This document shows positions 1-7,259 of a DNA stretch of 64,000 nucleotides, piece after piece. The notes under the pieces were generated by a model. It had not been told where the DNA came from. It ran no database searches and was given only the letters and a program-made list of their open reading frames with translations. The stretch is from G963663775 sp963663775. GTDB lineage: Bacteria; Bacillota; Clostridia; Oscillospirales; Butyricicoccaceae. The stretch covers positions 1,302,001 through 1,366,000 of the forward strand of contig OY760624.1 of NCBI GenBank assembly GCA_963663775.1, in the 5' to 3' direction. Position 1 is the first letter of the stretch. Every line of letters begins with the position of its first letter. Position numbers and translations under genes: made by a program.

Positions 1-2
1 CC

Positions 3-854
3 AGTACCGTGGAGAGTATCCTGACCAACGAAAAATACAAGGGTGATGCCCTGCTCCAGAAATGCTTCACAGTTGATTTTCTAACCAAAAAGCAAAAGGT
101 CAACGAGGGCGAAGTTCCGCAGTATTATGTTCAGGACAGCCATCCAGCGATTATTTCTCCTGAGGTATTCGATGAGGTACAGACGGAACTGGCACGGAGA
201 AAAGCGGTAAAATACTCCAGCCGAGGCGGTTGCTTTTCCAGTCGGATTGTCTGTGGAGAATGTGGTTCTTTCTATGGCCCAAAGGTCTGGCACAGCACGG
301 ACAAGTATCGGCGTGTCATTTGGCGGTGCAATCACAAGTACAATGGTGGCGAGCCGTGCTCCACGCCCCATCTGGATGAAGAAACCATCAAGAAAGCGTT
401 CGTGGATGCGTTTAACAGTCTGATAACCAACAAGGACGATGTTATCTCAGAATACCGCGCCATAATTGAGCAGCTGACGGACACTGCTATACTTGAAGCT
501 GAAGCCGCCAAGCTGAAAGCCGAGTGCGATGTGGTAGTTGGGCTGATCCAGAAAATAATTGAAGAAAACGCCCATACCCCGCTTGATCAGACGGAGTATG
601 AGCGTCGTTATAAAGAACTGGCATCGCGGTATGATGCCCTCAAGCGAGAGATCGATGGTAACAAATCTCAGCGTCTGACCCGACAGGCAAGGTGCGAGAA
701 ATTAAATGAATTCATTGACCATCTGGAAGGCAGCGCGGATTTACTTACTAATTTTGATGAGGGACTGTGGAATGCCACGGTGGAAACGGTGATGGTTTGG
801 ACGGCTACGGAACTCACCATTCAGTTTCGCGGCGGCGTAACGCTGGACTGCTAA
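3..854 (+). CDS. Serine recombinase, C-terminal part (cut by window edge)
   Basis: The frame is open at the left edge, so only the last 283 residues are visible. The N-terminal resolvase domain with the catalytic serine lies outside. Visible in order are the end of the recombinase domain (ILTNEKYKGDALLQK near the start), a zinc-ribbon with CGECG and a later Cys pair (about residues 80-120), and a long charged coiled-coil (about 145-240). This is the usual tail of a large serine recombinase from a clostridial integrative element. It is followed by the methyltransferase gene and probably belongs to the island carrying the restriction system. No copy of the tRNA-derived attachment core used by the downstream element is seen near its end. 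Confidence 0.88.
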   Translation, partial: STVESILTNEKYKGDALLQKCFTVDFLTKKQKVNEGEVPQYYVQDSHPAIISPEVFDEVQTELARRKAVKYSSRGGCFSSRIVCGECGSFYGPKVWHSTDKYRRVIWRCNHKYNGGEPCSTPHLDEETIKKAFVDAFNSLITNKDDVISEYRAIIEQLTDTAILEAEAAKLKAECDVVVGLIQKIIEENAHTPLDQTEYERRYKELASRYDALKREIDGNKSQRLTRQARCEKLNEFIDHLEGSADLLTNFDEGLWNATVETVMVWTATELTIQFRGGVTLDC

Positions 855-958
855 AGTCCAAATTTTCGTATACATCAACATGTATAATAAGTGGACACAA
901 GGTTGAGCGTCGTAAACAAAATCGGAATTGTCCCTTTGCTCTTTGTGAACCATACATC

Positions 959-987
959 TTGCGATAGAGGAAATAGTATGGTAAACT
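959..987 (+). promoter_or_regulatory. Promoter of the cytosine methyltransferase gene
   Basis: TTGCGA and TAAACT are separated by 17 bases, about 50 bases upstream of the methyltransferase start. The 855-1036 gap otherwise contains no gene. Confidence 0.45.
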
Positions 988-1036
988 AATAATGTATGAA
1001 CTCTTAGCACGATGACCCAAAAGGAGCGTGACAAAA

Positions 1037-2131
1037 ATGAAATATTATGCCATATCGCTGTTTTCGGGCGCTGGCGGCTTCGATTTGGGAATGGAAGCCG
1101 CAGGTTTTACCACTCGTTTTTGCTCGGATATTGACTTTCATAGCTGTCAGACGTTGATGCAGAATCGTGATGAAGGTATAAAAACGAAGAAGCATCAGTT
1201 TCTGTCCGAAGCCACAATTGAACAAGGCGACATTCATGAAATGACAACTGAGCACATTTTGGACGAAGCAAAATTGAAGCGTGAGGAAGTGTCTTTGGTA
1301 TATGGTGGACCGCCATGCCAAGCCTTCTCAGTATTTGGGCAACGTAAAGGCATGGACGATCCACGTGGAATGCTGCTGTGGGAGTATATTCGTGTTATTC
1401 GCGAGATTACCCCACCAATGTTTGTTTTTGAAAATGTAGCTGGGCTGTTATCTATTGATGACGGCAAAGTATTTAAGCGGTTTTTGGATGAAGCATCCAA
1501 AGATAAAGAAGGAAACAAGCAATATGAGATTAGTTATTATCTTATGGATACCTCAGAATATGGTGTCCCACAGTTCCGATCCAGATTGATTGTATTTGGA
1601 TCTAAAGGAAAAGCTATCCCAGTCATACCGAAGACTCATTCTGAAAAGCCAGAAGAAACAGGCTTGTTGAAATTAAATACTGTCGGAAAAGTGTTTGCCA
1701 ATATGCCCACTCCTCCCAGCGATTTGCTACCTAATCATGTTGGCCGAGTTCACGGTACAGAGATTATCAAACGTTATTCGGCGCTTGCTTTTGGCGAACG
1801 TGATTCCAAAACACGGATTAATCGATTGAACCCAAACCGTCCCAGCTTTACAATTGTTGTTGGATCCGACAAAGGCGGTGGGAAAGGTCATGTACATCCC
1901 TACCAACCACGCGAAGTAACACCAAGAGAATCTGCACGGATTCAGACATTCCCTGATTTCTGGAAGTTTTCCGGAACCAGCCGTCACCCTATTCGGCAAG
2001 TTGGCAATGCGGTGCCACCCGTTTTTGCAGGGTTAGTAGGTTCGCATATTTTGAAAGAATATTTTGGAAAAGAAGACACGCCTACTTACGACGAAATTGT
2101 AAGTAATCTCCAACTGGACTATTTGAAATAA
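1037..2131 (+). CDS. DNA (cytosine-5-)-methyltransferase of a type II restriction-modification system
   Basis: A 364-residue C5 methyltransferase that transfers a methyl group from S-adenosylmethionine to cytosine in a specific DNA site. Motif I is at residues 8-18 (LFSGAGGFDLG). Motif IV with the catalytic Cys is GGPPCQAFS (Cys about 94), ENV follows at about 132, QFRSR at about 179, and the motif X signature GNAVPP is close to the C-terminus. I chose ATG 1037 over the upstream GTG 1028 because AAGGAG (1021-1026) is ten bases before the ATG and only one base before the GTG. It converges on the endonuclease gene and should protect host DNA from it. The target sequence cannot be read from the protein. 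Confidence 0.95.
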   Translation: MKYYAISLFSGAGGFDLGMEAAGFTTRFCSDIDFHSCQTLMQNRDEGIKTKKHQFLSEATIEQGDIHEMTTEHILDEAKLKREEVSLVYGGPPCQAFSVFGQRKGMDDPRGMLLWEYIRVIREITPPMFVFENVAGLLSIDDGKVFKRFLDEASKDKEGNKQYEISYYLMDTSEYGVPQFRSRLIVFGSKGKAIPVIPKTHSEKPEETGLLKLNTVGKVFANMPTPPSDLLPNHVGRVHGTEIIKRYSALAFGERDSKTRINRLNPNRPSFTIVVGSDKGGGKGHVHPYQPREVTPRESARIQTFPDFWKFSGTSRHPIRQVGNAVPPVFAGLVGSHILKEYFGKEDTPTYDEIVSNLQLDYLK

Positions 2132-2133
2132 GA

Positions 2134-2175
2134 AACACCCGGGTCGTTTCAATTGAAATGGCCCGGGTGTTCTTT
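2134..2175. terminator. Bidirectional terminator between methyltransferase and endonuclease genes
   Basis: The 12-base arms AACACCCGGGTC and GGCCCGGGTGTT (one G-T pair) flank a 14-base loop, with T-rich ends on both strands. It sits between the two convergent stop codons. Confidence 0.85.
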
Positions 2176-3727
2176 ATTCGTCGTATTCTCTGTTGATTAG
2201 TGATATGTCTTGAATGTTATCGTAACAGGAGGCTGGGCATTCGAATCTAATATTATCAACCAACCAACAAACATTGATCCCGCGGTCATTAACCAAATAA
2301 TCTATGATCCAGCCATCTCTGGGTTTGTTTTGCAACACTAAGCATAGCCGAGCGGAAGGATTGTGTAATCGATACCTATATTCGTACAGCTGAGATACTC
2401 CCTTGCGAATCTGGCTAATATAATTTGTACTTGTAGTTGTCTTTACCTCAAATAAATAGTCATTTCCGTTAAGAGCTGCAAACAAATCGATATAGACATT
2501 ACTCGTTGGCGATGAGCCTGACAAAAGCAAATGGGCATTTATCATGTGTATCATTCGCTCATGCTCTCGGTTAGCCTTTTCTCTAATTACAATAGAGGAT
2601 TGAAGATCCACAATATGTGCCGCTGCGACAGCATATTGTGCGCGTTCATGGTATGAGTATTCTGACATCGCCGGAAACGAAGTGGCGGTAACTGGTAAAT
2701 GATTTGCGCCTTCGAGCCCGGCAATAGCCGTAGCGTCATCAGCATCTGTATTGTCAAATAAAATTGTTGCTCCGGCAATGGTCTGAATCGTTAATAACGG
2801 TAGTCGGGCTCCGTCATAATAAGTGCCCCATGCCTGAGAAATAATTGTATCTGTGAAGGCGTGCTCTTCAAAATGAGTATACAAAGGGTCGAAAGCGGGA
2901 AAATGGTCCTCTATCGCAGCAATTGCCTTAATCTGATAATAGGTTGTTGCAATGTTTGAGGGATTGACCTTTAATCCCGTTCTTGTGCGGACAAACAAAC
3001 CAGTTTGCTCAAAAATGTGGAAATTTCTTTTGAACTTTGTTAGTTTATCGGCCACCCAATCGGGCTTGCGTATTGTAGCGTATGAATCAATTGCAGCCGA
3101 TATGGAAAATAATTCTGGGTTGAACTGTTGGTTTATACTATCATCGTTAAATAGCATAAACAGCGTAGAGTAGCTGATCTCGACATCCTCCAGAGAAATA
3201 TTACGTATTTCGTGCATACACATTACAATACGGCAAGTCAAGCGGAAAGGGACAATTCGCACTTTGTGGCGAATCTCATTTTTTGTGTCGTCCCGAACAT
3301 TGGCCTGAACTCGCATTGTCCCGTTAGGTTGCATAGCGCACCCAGCTCCGTTTGGATATTGAAATAAAGCCATCTGCAAAGCGCAGAAGGTTGCCACATC
3401 CGGTTCCGCTGTGCAAAGAAATTGTTTAGCGGCATCTGTAAGTCGTATACGCCAAGTGCCAGCAATATTTGTGAGCCGAAAGATTCCTAAGTAAGTGCCG
3501 TAGGCACCAAATTCATCACGGAAATTTGATGCATCGCGAACAGCATATGCCGAGCGACCGCTCATCGTTTCAAACATCTCGCTGAGTAGGGAACGGTCAT
3601 AAACCTCGTTATCGAACATTTCAAAAATGTTTGCGATTTCCAAAATGTAAGCATGCCACTCTACGTGAGAGCTCTCAATTTTATTTGACAAGAACTTTGT
3701 CATGACTGGATTTTGAGGTAACGCCAT
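2174..3727 (-). CDS. Putative type II restriction endonuclease (PD-(D/E)XK fold)
   Basis: A 517-residue protein with no family name I can assign. The C-terminal part has the core of a PD-(D/E)XK nuclease: D414 in YIDLF and the pair E427-x-K429 in LFEVKT after a short hairpin, followed by a helix with QLYEYR as in many restriction enzymes. It faces a C5 methyltransferase, which is why I call it the cognate endonuclease; the long N-terminal part probably recognises DNA. ATG 3727 is chosen because GGTGG lies six bases upstream; ATG 3826 would add 33 residues. Its sequence specificity and activity are unknown. Confidence 0.72.
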   Translation of the reverse strand: MALPQNPVMTKFLSNKIESSHVEWHAYILEIANIFEMFDNEVYDRSLLSEMFETMSGRSAYAVRDASNFRDEFGAYGTYLGIFRLTNIAGTWRIRLTDAAKQFLCTAEPDVATFCALQMALFQYPNGAGCAMQPNGTMRVQANVRDDTKNEIRHKVRIVPFRLTCRIVMCMHEIRNISLEDVEISYSTLFMLFNDDSINQQFNPELFSISAAIDSYATIRKPDWVADKLTKFKRNFHIFEQTGLFVRTRTGLKVNPSNIATTYYQIKAIAAIEDHFPAFDPLYTHFEEHAFTDTIISQAWGTYYDGARLPLLTIQTIAGATILFDNTDADDATAIAGLEGANHLPVTATSFPAMSEYSYHERAQYAVAAAHIVDLQSSIVIREKANREHERMIHMINAHLLLSGSSPTSNVYIDLFAALNGNDYLFEVKTTTSTNYISQIRKGVSQLYEYRYRLHNPSARLCLVLQNKPRDGWIIDYLVNDRGINVCWLVDNIRFECPASCYDNIQDISLINREYDE

Positions 3728-3743
3728 TTTTCCACCTTCAATC

Positions 3744-3766
3744 GATATTGTATGGAGATATTGTAT
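3744..3766. repeat. Direct repeat upstream of the endonuclease start
   Basis: Two exact copies of GATATTGTAT separated by GGA, immediately upstream of the endonuclease start codon. It could be a binding site that delays endonuclease expression; no controller-protein gene is seen beside it. Confidence 0.4.
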
Positions 3767-3910
3767 CACAGTTTTTAATCGGTGAATAGCCGCAATTTGG
3801 CAATCGATATTCCTGAACGATGCCATTTGAACCCTTAAACGAACTTGATAAAAATGAACGATTTTAAGCCTGGGTGCAAAATGCAATCACCCTCAATCTC
3901 CCAAAATACA

Positions 3911-3952
3911 AAAATGCCGTCCATAAAGCAATTCCCACGGACGGCATTTTCT
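3911..3952. terminator. Terminator-like hairpin
   Basis: AAAATGCCGTCC and GGACGGCATTTT form a perfect 12-base stem ending in A and T tracts. It works in either direction and isolates the restriction island from the satellite-like element. Confidence 0.75.
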
Positions 3953-4007
3953 ATAAAGTTCGCAAAAGCCCAGGATTCAAGCACTTTTGCGGGTTCTGGA
4001 CAAAAGG

Positions 4008-4046
4008 ATAAGGACTCCGGCATTGTATCAATACCAGAGTCCTTAT
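4008..4046. other. Hairpin next to the left attachment site
   Basis: ATAAGGACTC and GAGTCCTTAT form a perfect 10-base stem, extended inward by two more pairs after a mismatch. It ends one base before the attachment core. There is no T tract, so it may be a recombinase-arm site or a weak terminator. Confidence 0.5.
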
Positions 4047-4047
4047 G

Positions 4048-4059
4048 TGGTTGCGGGGG
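4048..4059. other. Left attachment core of the satellite-like element
   Basis: TGGTTGCGGGGG is identical to the last 12 bases of the tRNA-fMet gene (read on the plus strand at 11438). It lies inside a short inverted repeat, GTGGT...ACCAC (4047-4064). Confidence 0.75.
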
Positions 4060-4114
4060 ACCACAACATAGTTTACCTGAAATCCTATTTTACTACTTCA
4101 CGCAGCCATGACCG

Positions 4115-4303
4115 TCAAACATCGTCAATAATAGCCACATCTATATCATGGCGCTGGCATACAGCGTCTATCTCCGCACCATGGCACACCCCGCCGCCAT
4201 AGCTGAATAGATCAGCCCCGACCATATCGAAGATTGCAACACGGCGGGCAGACTGCCGCAACTGTTTACGGAGTGCTGCAACACGGTCTAAAAATCTGCT
4301 CAT
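4115..4303 (-). CDS. Small protein at the distal end of the satellite capsid operon
   Basis: 62 residues with no recognised family. A basic helix (RFLDRVAALRKQLRQSARR) is followed by a hydrophobic beta-like stretch ending in IDVAIIDDV. The start ATG overlaps the stop of the upstream gene (ATGA), with GGGGG just before it, so translation is probably coupled. It is the last gene before the attachment site. Confidence 0.6.
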   Translation of the reverse strand: MSRFLDRVAALRKQLRQSARRVAIFDMVGADLFSYGGGVCHGAEIDAVCQRHDIDVAIIDDV

Positions 4304-4518
4304 GAACCTAACCCCCTTTCCTTCATAAGCTGTTCCAGTTCGCACAGCCGCTGCTCCTGCTCGTCTGTGCGGATCGCACTTAGAATGCTGTTGCAGGCGT
4401 ACATGATGGCATTCGCTTGCTTAGGGTCTACCTCATCATTCAAGACCATGTTGGCAATGCGGGCAAGAGATTGCCGCACATCGCGTGGGTTTGACAGCTT
4501 TAATCTTTTCTTGCTCAA
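4300..4518 (-). CDS. Small phage-type protein of unknown function
   Basis: 72 residues, mainly helical, with a basic N-terminus (MSKKRLKLSNPRDVRQSLARI) and an acidic C-terminal helix. Proteins that begin this way are common in small phage and satellite genomes of Clostridia, but I know no function. The start is TTG 4518 with GAGGTG about eight bases upstream. It follows the capsid gene, in the place where a head-completion gene could sit, but the sequence does not show that role. Confidence 0.65.
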   Translation of the reverse strand: MSKKRLKLSNPRDVRQSLARIANMVLNDEVDPKQANAIMYACNSILSAIRTDEQEQRLCELEQLMKERGLGS

Positions 4519-4587
4519 TGTATATTCACCTCTTCTTGACTAAAGAGCAACAGGGCGCACAAGCTACTGCCTGCACGCCCTTTCTGG

Positions 4588-5427
4588 TTATGCCGTTGTT
4601 CTTGCTTGATAATAAATTCCTTTTGCCTTATTGTCCAGAACAAAAGCATCATAGCAAATGCGACCCTCAACAAGATTGCCGCTGATAAACGGCGGGTCTT
4701 GGTGCACCTTGAAGTCTTCCAACTTGGTAGGGGCTACAGTTGCAACCGGGTGTGCAATCATAAACCCGAAATCACTTGGCAAGCGAGCAGACGGGATTTT
4801 CAGCACGGTAAGCCCATCCAGATTTGCAATTACGCCCTTAACCCGCATATCGTTACCAATATCGGTTTCCATCGTAATGTCGCTGCATCGCTTCATCAGA
4901 AGATGCACAGCAGGGGTCACTACTAGCACACGACCGCTTTCGGGTACTTCCGCATCATCCATCGTCTGGTTGGCGGCGATAATCGCATCATAGATATTAT
5001 CAGAGGTCAAAGCAATAGCATCGGGCTTTGTGCCAGCATTCTCGCACATTACCCCATAGACATAAGCGTCTACCTCTGGAATCACAACCTCACGGTTCTG
5101 GCGCCCCAACGCAGACGCTGCCTGTACCTGCTGTCCTGTTTCGTCAACGTCCAGTTTGTCAATCGGGAAGGTAAAGCTGCGGTCTTGCGTCAAGGTCATT
5201 TCCTGCGTGGTTGCGCTAAGGTTCGTTAATGCACCGTAACGGCTGGGGTTCGTGCCCACACCGCTTCTGTCGTAGTCGTTCATCGCCGATGTGCCGACCT
5301 TATAAATCTTAATCGTATGTGCGCCCGTCCAATCAAAATCCTGGTTGGTGAGCAGGCTCTTTTTGCTTTCTGTCGAAAACTGTTCATCCACAAATGGTAG
5401 AAATTGTGTTACAAGTTCAATCGCCAT
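4588..5427 (-). CDS. Phage major capsid protein
   Basis: 279 residues, the usual length for a small HK97-fold coat protein. It begins MAIELVTQFLPFVDEQF, has a central region rich in TLTQDRSFTFPIDKLDVDE, and ends with a beta-rich domain and IYYQARTTA. The family call rests on overall resemblance to coat proteins of clostridial and streptococcal siphophages and on the scaffold gene immediately before it (the scaffold stop codon directly abuts its ATG). It would form the shell of a virion. No portal or terminase gene accompanies it, so DNA packaging would depend on a helper phage. Confidence 0.78.
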   Translation of the reverse strand: MAIELVTQFLPFVDEQFSTESKKSLLTNQDFDWTGAHTIKIYKVGTSAMNDYDRSGVGTNPSRYGALTNLSATTQEMTLTQDRSFTFPIDKLDVDETGQQVQAASALGRQNREVVIPEVDAYVYGVMCENAGTKPDAIALTSDNIYDAIIAANQTMDDAEVPESGRVLVVTPAVHLLMKRCSDITMETDIGNDMRVKGVIANLDGLTVLKIPSARLPSDFGFMIAHPVATVAPTKLEDFKVHQDPPFISGNLVEGRICYDAFVLDNKAKGIYYQARTTA

Positions 5428-5802
5428 TTATACCGCCCCCTTTTCATTTTTCGGAAGTCCAAAGGCTTTGCGCAGTTTTTCCATGTAGGCAGCCCAATAA
5501 TCGTTAGATTCCATTGGAAGTGTGCCATCCATCGCAGCCTTGATAAGTTCCAAAGCCTTTTCCAGTGCTTCCGGGCTTGCTACATTCAAAGCGTCTGCCA
5601 GCACAACAGGAAGGTCCATCTGCTGCAGCCGTTCTTTTGCAGTGACCAGAAGCTCACGCTGGGCAAGCTGCTGCTCCCGTTCGTCAAGGGCAGTTTCTAG
5701 CCGATACCGTTCACGGGCAAGGCGTTCGCCGACAATACGGTTTAATTCTGCCTGGTTAAAGGCTTTACCCGCATTGGTAGGCGTAGGGGTTGTGTTGTTC
5801 AT
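5428..5802 (-). CDS. Phage capsid scaffolding protein (DUF4355-like)
   Basis: 124 residues. The N-terminal FNQAELNRIVGERLARER is the signature of phage scaffold proteins, followed by a long charged coiled-coil (about residues 30-60) and a C-terminal helix rich in basic and acidic residues. Scaffolds chaperone coat-protein assembly and can set capsid size. The start ATG 5802 is preceded by GGAGGTACTCAC; that ribosome site is complementary to the 5' end of the predicted transcript. It directly precedes the capsid gene. Confidence 0.85.
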   Translation of the reverse strand: MNNTTPTPTNAGKAFNQAELNRIVGERLARERYRLETALDEREQQLAQRELLVTAKERLQQMDLPVVLADALNVASPEALEKALELIKAAMDGTLPMESNDYWAAYMEKLRKAFGLPKNEKGAV

Positions 5803-5918
5803 GTGAGTACCTCCGTTTAACGTCCGAGTGGACTAAATAAAATAAAAAGGCATGAGAACAGCGGTTAAACTGTTTCCCATGCCTTTGTTCAAGACTAACC
5901 CTATAGGGCGGTACTCAC
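5803..5918 (-). promoter_or_regulatory. Structured leader of the scaffold-capsid operon
   Basis: On the minus strand the first transcribed bases contain GTGAGTACC (5910-5918), an exact complement of GGTACTCAC (5803-5811), which includes the end of the Shine-Dalgarno sequence and reaches the start codon. A terminator hairpin lies between them. The layout predicts two alternative outcomes: termination, or a folded leader that hides the ribosome site. Confidence 0.5.
5834..5886 (-). terminator. Intrinsic terminator inside the capsid operon leader
   Basis: Arms AAAGGCATG and CATGCCTTT, with a second internal stem GAACAG/CTGTT(T)C. They are followed on the minus strand by the T-rich tract TTTTTATTTTATTT. 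It ends transcripts of the early genes and, lying downstream of the capsid promoter, can also attenuate the capsid operon. Confidence 0.75.
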
Positions 5919-5936
5919 GCATTTTTATTTATTTCT

Positions 5937-5965
5937 ATTATACCACATCCTGCAGAGGGGGTCAA
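5937..5965 (-). promoter_or_regulatory. Promoter of the scaffold-capsid operon
   Basis: On the minus strand TTGACC and TATAAT are spaced by exactly 17 bases. The expected start is near 5930, giving a 128-base leader before the scaffold gene. Confidence 0.8.
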
Positions 5966-5983
5966 GTGCTCTAAAGCCTTGAT

Positions 5984-6151
5984 TTATAAGGGCTTGACGG
6001 CATTCGTACTTGCCAGATAGATGTGCTTATGCGGCGGGTGCTTGTCCGATTGCCGCACCTTAAAGCGGTTGCCATTCATGCCCTGTACAGCGTCCACAAT
6101 GCGCTTGGCGGCTTCTGCTTCGTGTGGTTGGTAGCTGATGGTTAATTTCAT
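5984..6151 (-). CDS. Very small satellite protein (55 residues)
   Basis: 55 residues starting MKLTISYQPHEAEAAKRI. The stop of the upstream gene overlaps its ATG (ATGA), which supports it as real and translationally coupled. The sequence alternates a beta-like start, a helix, and a basic C-terminal half with HPPHKHIYLA. No family is recognised. It is the last gene before the capsid promoter. Confidence 0.6.
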   Translation of the reverse strand: MKLTISYQPHEAEAAKRIVDAVQGMNGNRFKVRQSDKHPPHKHIYLASTNAVKPL

Positions 6152-6384
6152 ACAGACACCGCCTGTGCTGCAGCCATGCCCCGAGCGTGTGCGCCTTGTA
6201 TTGCTTTCTCTGCAAAGGTGAAAAACTTTTGAAGGCTTTCGGTCGGTTCTTTGCCGTTCTCTTCACGATAGAAAGAAACAAATTCTTCTAACGTGGCGTG
6301 TCGATGGGGCTTGCCCTGCTTCCCGTCACGAAAAGCATCTTCCAAAAGCGGCTGCATAATTTCCCGAACATCATCTTTTGTCAT
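6148..6384 (-). CDS. Small satellite protein (78 residues)
   Basis: 78 residues, helical and acidic at the N-terminus (MTKDDVREIMQPLLEDAF), with a central KPHRHATLEEFVSFYREENG stretch and an Ala-rich end. GGAGG lies nine bases upstream of the ATG. No function is recognised. It is translationally coupled to the next 55-residue gene. Confidence 0.6.
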   Translation of the reverse strand: MTKDDVREIMQPLLEDAFRDGKQGKPHRHATLEEFVSFYREENGKEPTESLQKFFTFAEKAIQGAHARGMAAAQAVSV

Positions 6385-6514
6385 TGCATTATACCTCCAG
6401 TTGTCGTATAATTAAAGTGTTGTTTATTGCCCATTTTGGGGCTTGCCGTCTGGTGTTGGTAGCACTGGACGGCTTTTTCTATGTCCAAAATCAGTACCCT
6501 TTTGCGGTGTTGCC

Positions 6515-6709
6515 TTAGGATTCGGGGTCGGCAATGTCCGCCTGCATATTGATGATTTCCTCCAAGGTGTCACGAAAGCTTTCCACCGCTTGCAGTCGTT
6601 CACCGAAGTTCTCGAACCATTCTGAGACATCTGCTTGCATATTCTGGATTTCTTCGAGGGTATCGCGGAGGTTTTCCACCTGTTGCATTTGTTCGTCTGT
6701 AATTCTCAT
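6515..6709 (-). CDS. Small coiled-coil protein with an internal duplication
   Basis: 64 residues made almost entirely of two tandem copies of a 27-28 residue helical unit with the pattern VE-x-x-RDTLEEI-x-NMQAD. Glu and hydrophobic residues are spaced as in a coiled coil. AAGGAT precedes the ATG. It may bind another protein; no family is recognised. Confidence 0.6.
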   Translation of the reverse strand: MRITDEQMQQVENLRDTLEEIQNMQADVSEWFENFGERLQAVESFRDTLEEIINMQADIADPES

Positions 6710-6715
6710 TTTTAA

Positions 6716-6868
6716 TTATCCTTTCGTCTGGTTGCTGTTGCAGAGTGCGCAGCAATTTTTGTTGTAGTTGTACCATGCGCAAGTGCCGCCTTGGCATTTT
6801 ACGACGGTATCACCCATGATAGAGAGCAAAGGGCAAATGCGCCCGATCGGTTTTTCCCGCTCTGTCAA
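6716..6868 (-). CDS. Small cysteine-rich protein
   Basis: 50 residues starting at TTG 6868, which overlaps the upstream stop (TTGA) and is preceded by GGGAGGGGG. Six cysteines lie in ICPL, KCQGGTCAWY and NCCALC. Tiny Cys-rich proteins with CPL...GG-x-CAW occur widely in small phages of Firmicutes and probably bind zinc or form a disulfide knot. The function is unknown. It is coupled to the genes on both sides. Confidence 0.65.
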   Translation of the reverse strand: MTEREKPIGRICPLLSIMGDTVVKCQGGTCAWYNYNKNCCALCNSNQTKG

Positions 6869-7020
6869 GTCTTATCACCCCCTCCCGTTGGCGCAGGCTT
6901 TATGCTCTGCAAAATATCGACTTTCTTGACGGGCTTTTTGCGAAAGGCACCCATGCCCACTGCCACACCATGCTTTAGCATTCGCTTTGTGTTTCTCACG
7001 TCGTGAAAATTCTTTCCCAC
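6865..7020 (-). CDS. Small basic satellite protein
   Basis: 51 residues starting at GTG 7020 with AAGGAG upstream. It is strongly basic (TKRMLKHG, FRKKPVKKVD), which suggests nucleic-acid binding, and ends in a flexible Gly-Pro tail. It overlaps the next gene by four bases. No family is recognised. Confidence 0.55.
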   Translation of the reverse strand: MGKNFHDVRNTKRMLKHGVAVGMGAFRKKPVKKVDILQSIKPAPTGGGDKT

Positions 7021-7259
7021 AGTAAAAGCTCCTTTTCGGATTTGTTGAAAATTGAGGGGGTGATTGGGATATAAAACGCTATACCTTTCCTATAATGTTG
7101 TTTTGGCAATGTGGTACTGCGTATATTCTCCTATATCCTATATTTTTATTTTATATAAGTTATAATCTACCCTATCCACCTAAGAGCGAAAAAAGCGTTG
7201 AAAAACAAGGCTTTTCGTTGGGTGGGTGGTGTGCTGTCGAGCATCCACGGCTTTACACC

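Noticed and set aside
855..1036. Attachment site for the first recombinase
   Set aside because: No repeat matching another part of the window, and no tRNA remnant, was found next to its stop codon.
3845..4111. Plus-strand frame across the left attachment site
   Set aside because: Not a gene by itself. Its last codons are, however, the predicted integrase C-terminus after excision, and they are used in that finding.
6424..6630. Frames over the 64-residue coiled-coil gene and the gap after it
   Set aside because: They overlap the better supported gene in another frame. The 6,420-6,510 gap has a hairpin (GCCGTC/GACGGC region) but no convincing ribosome site.
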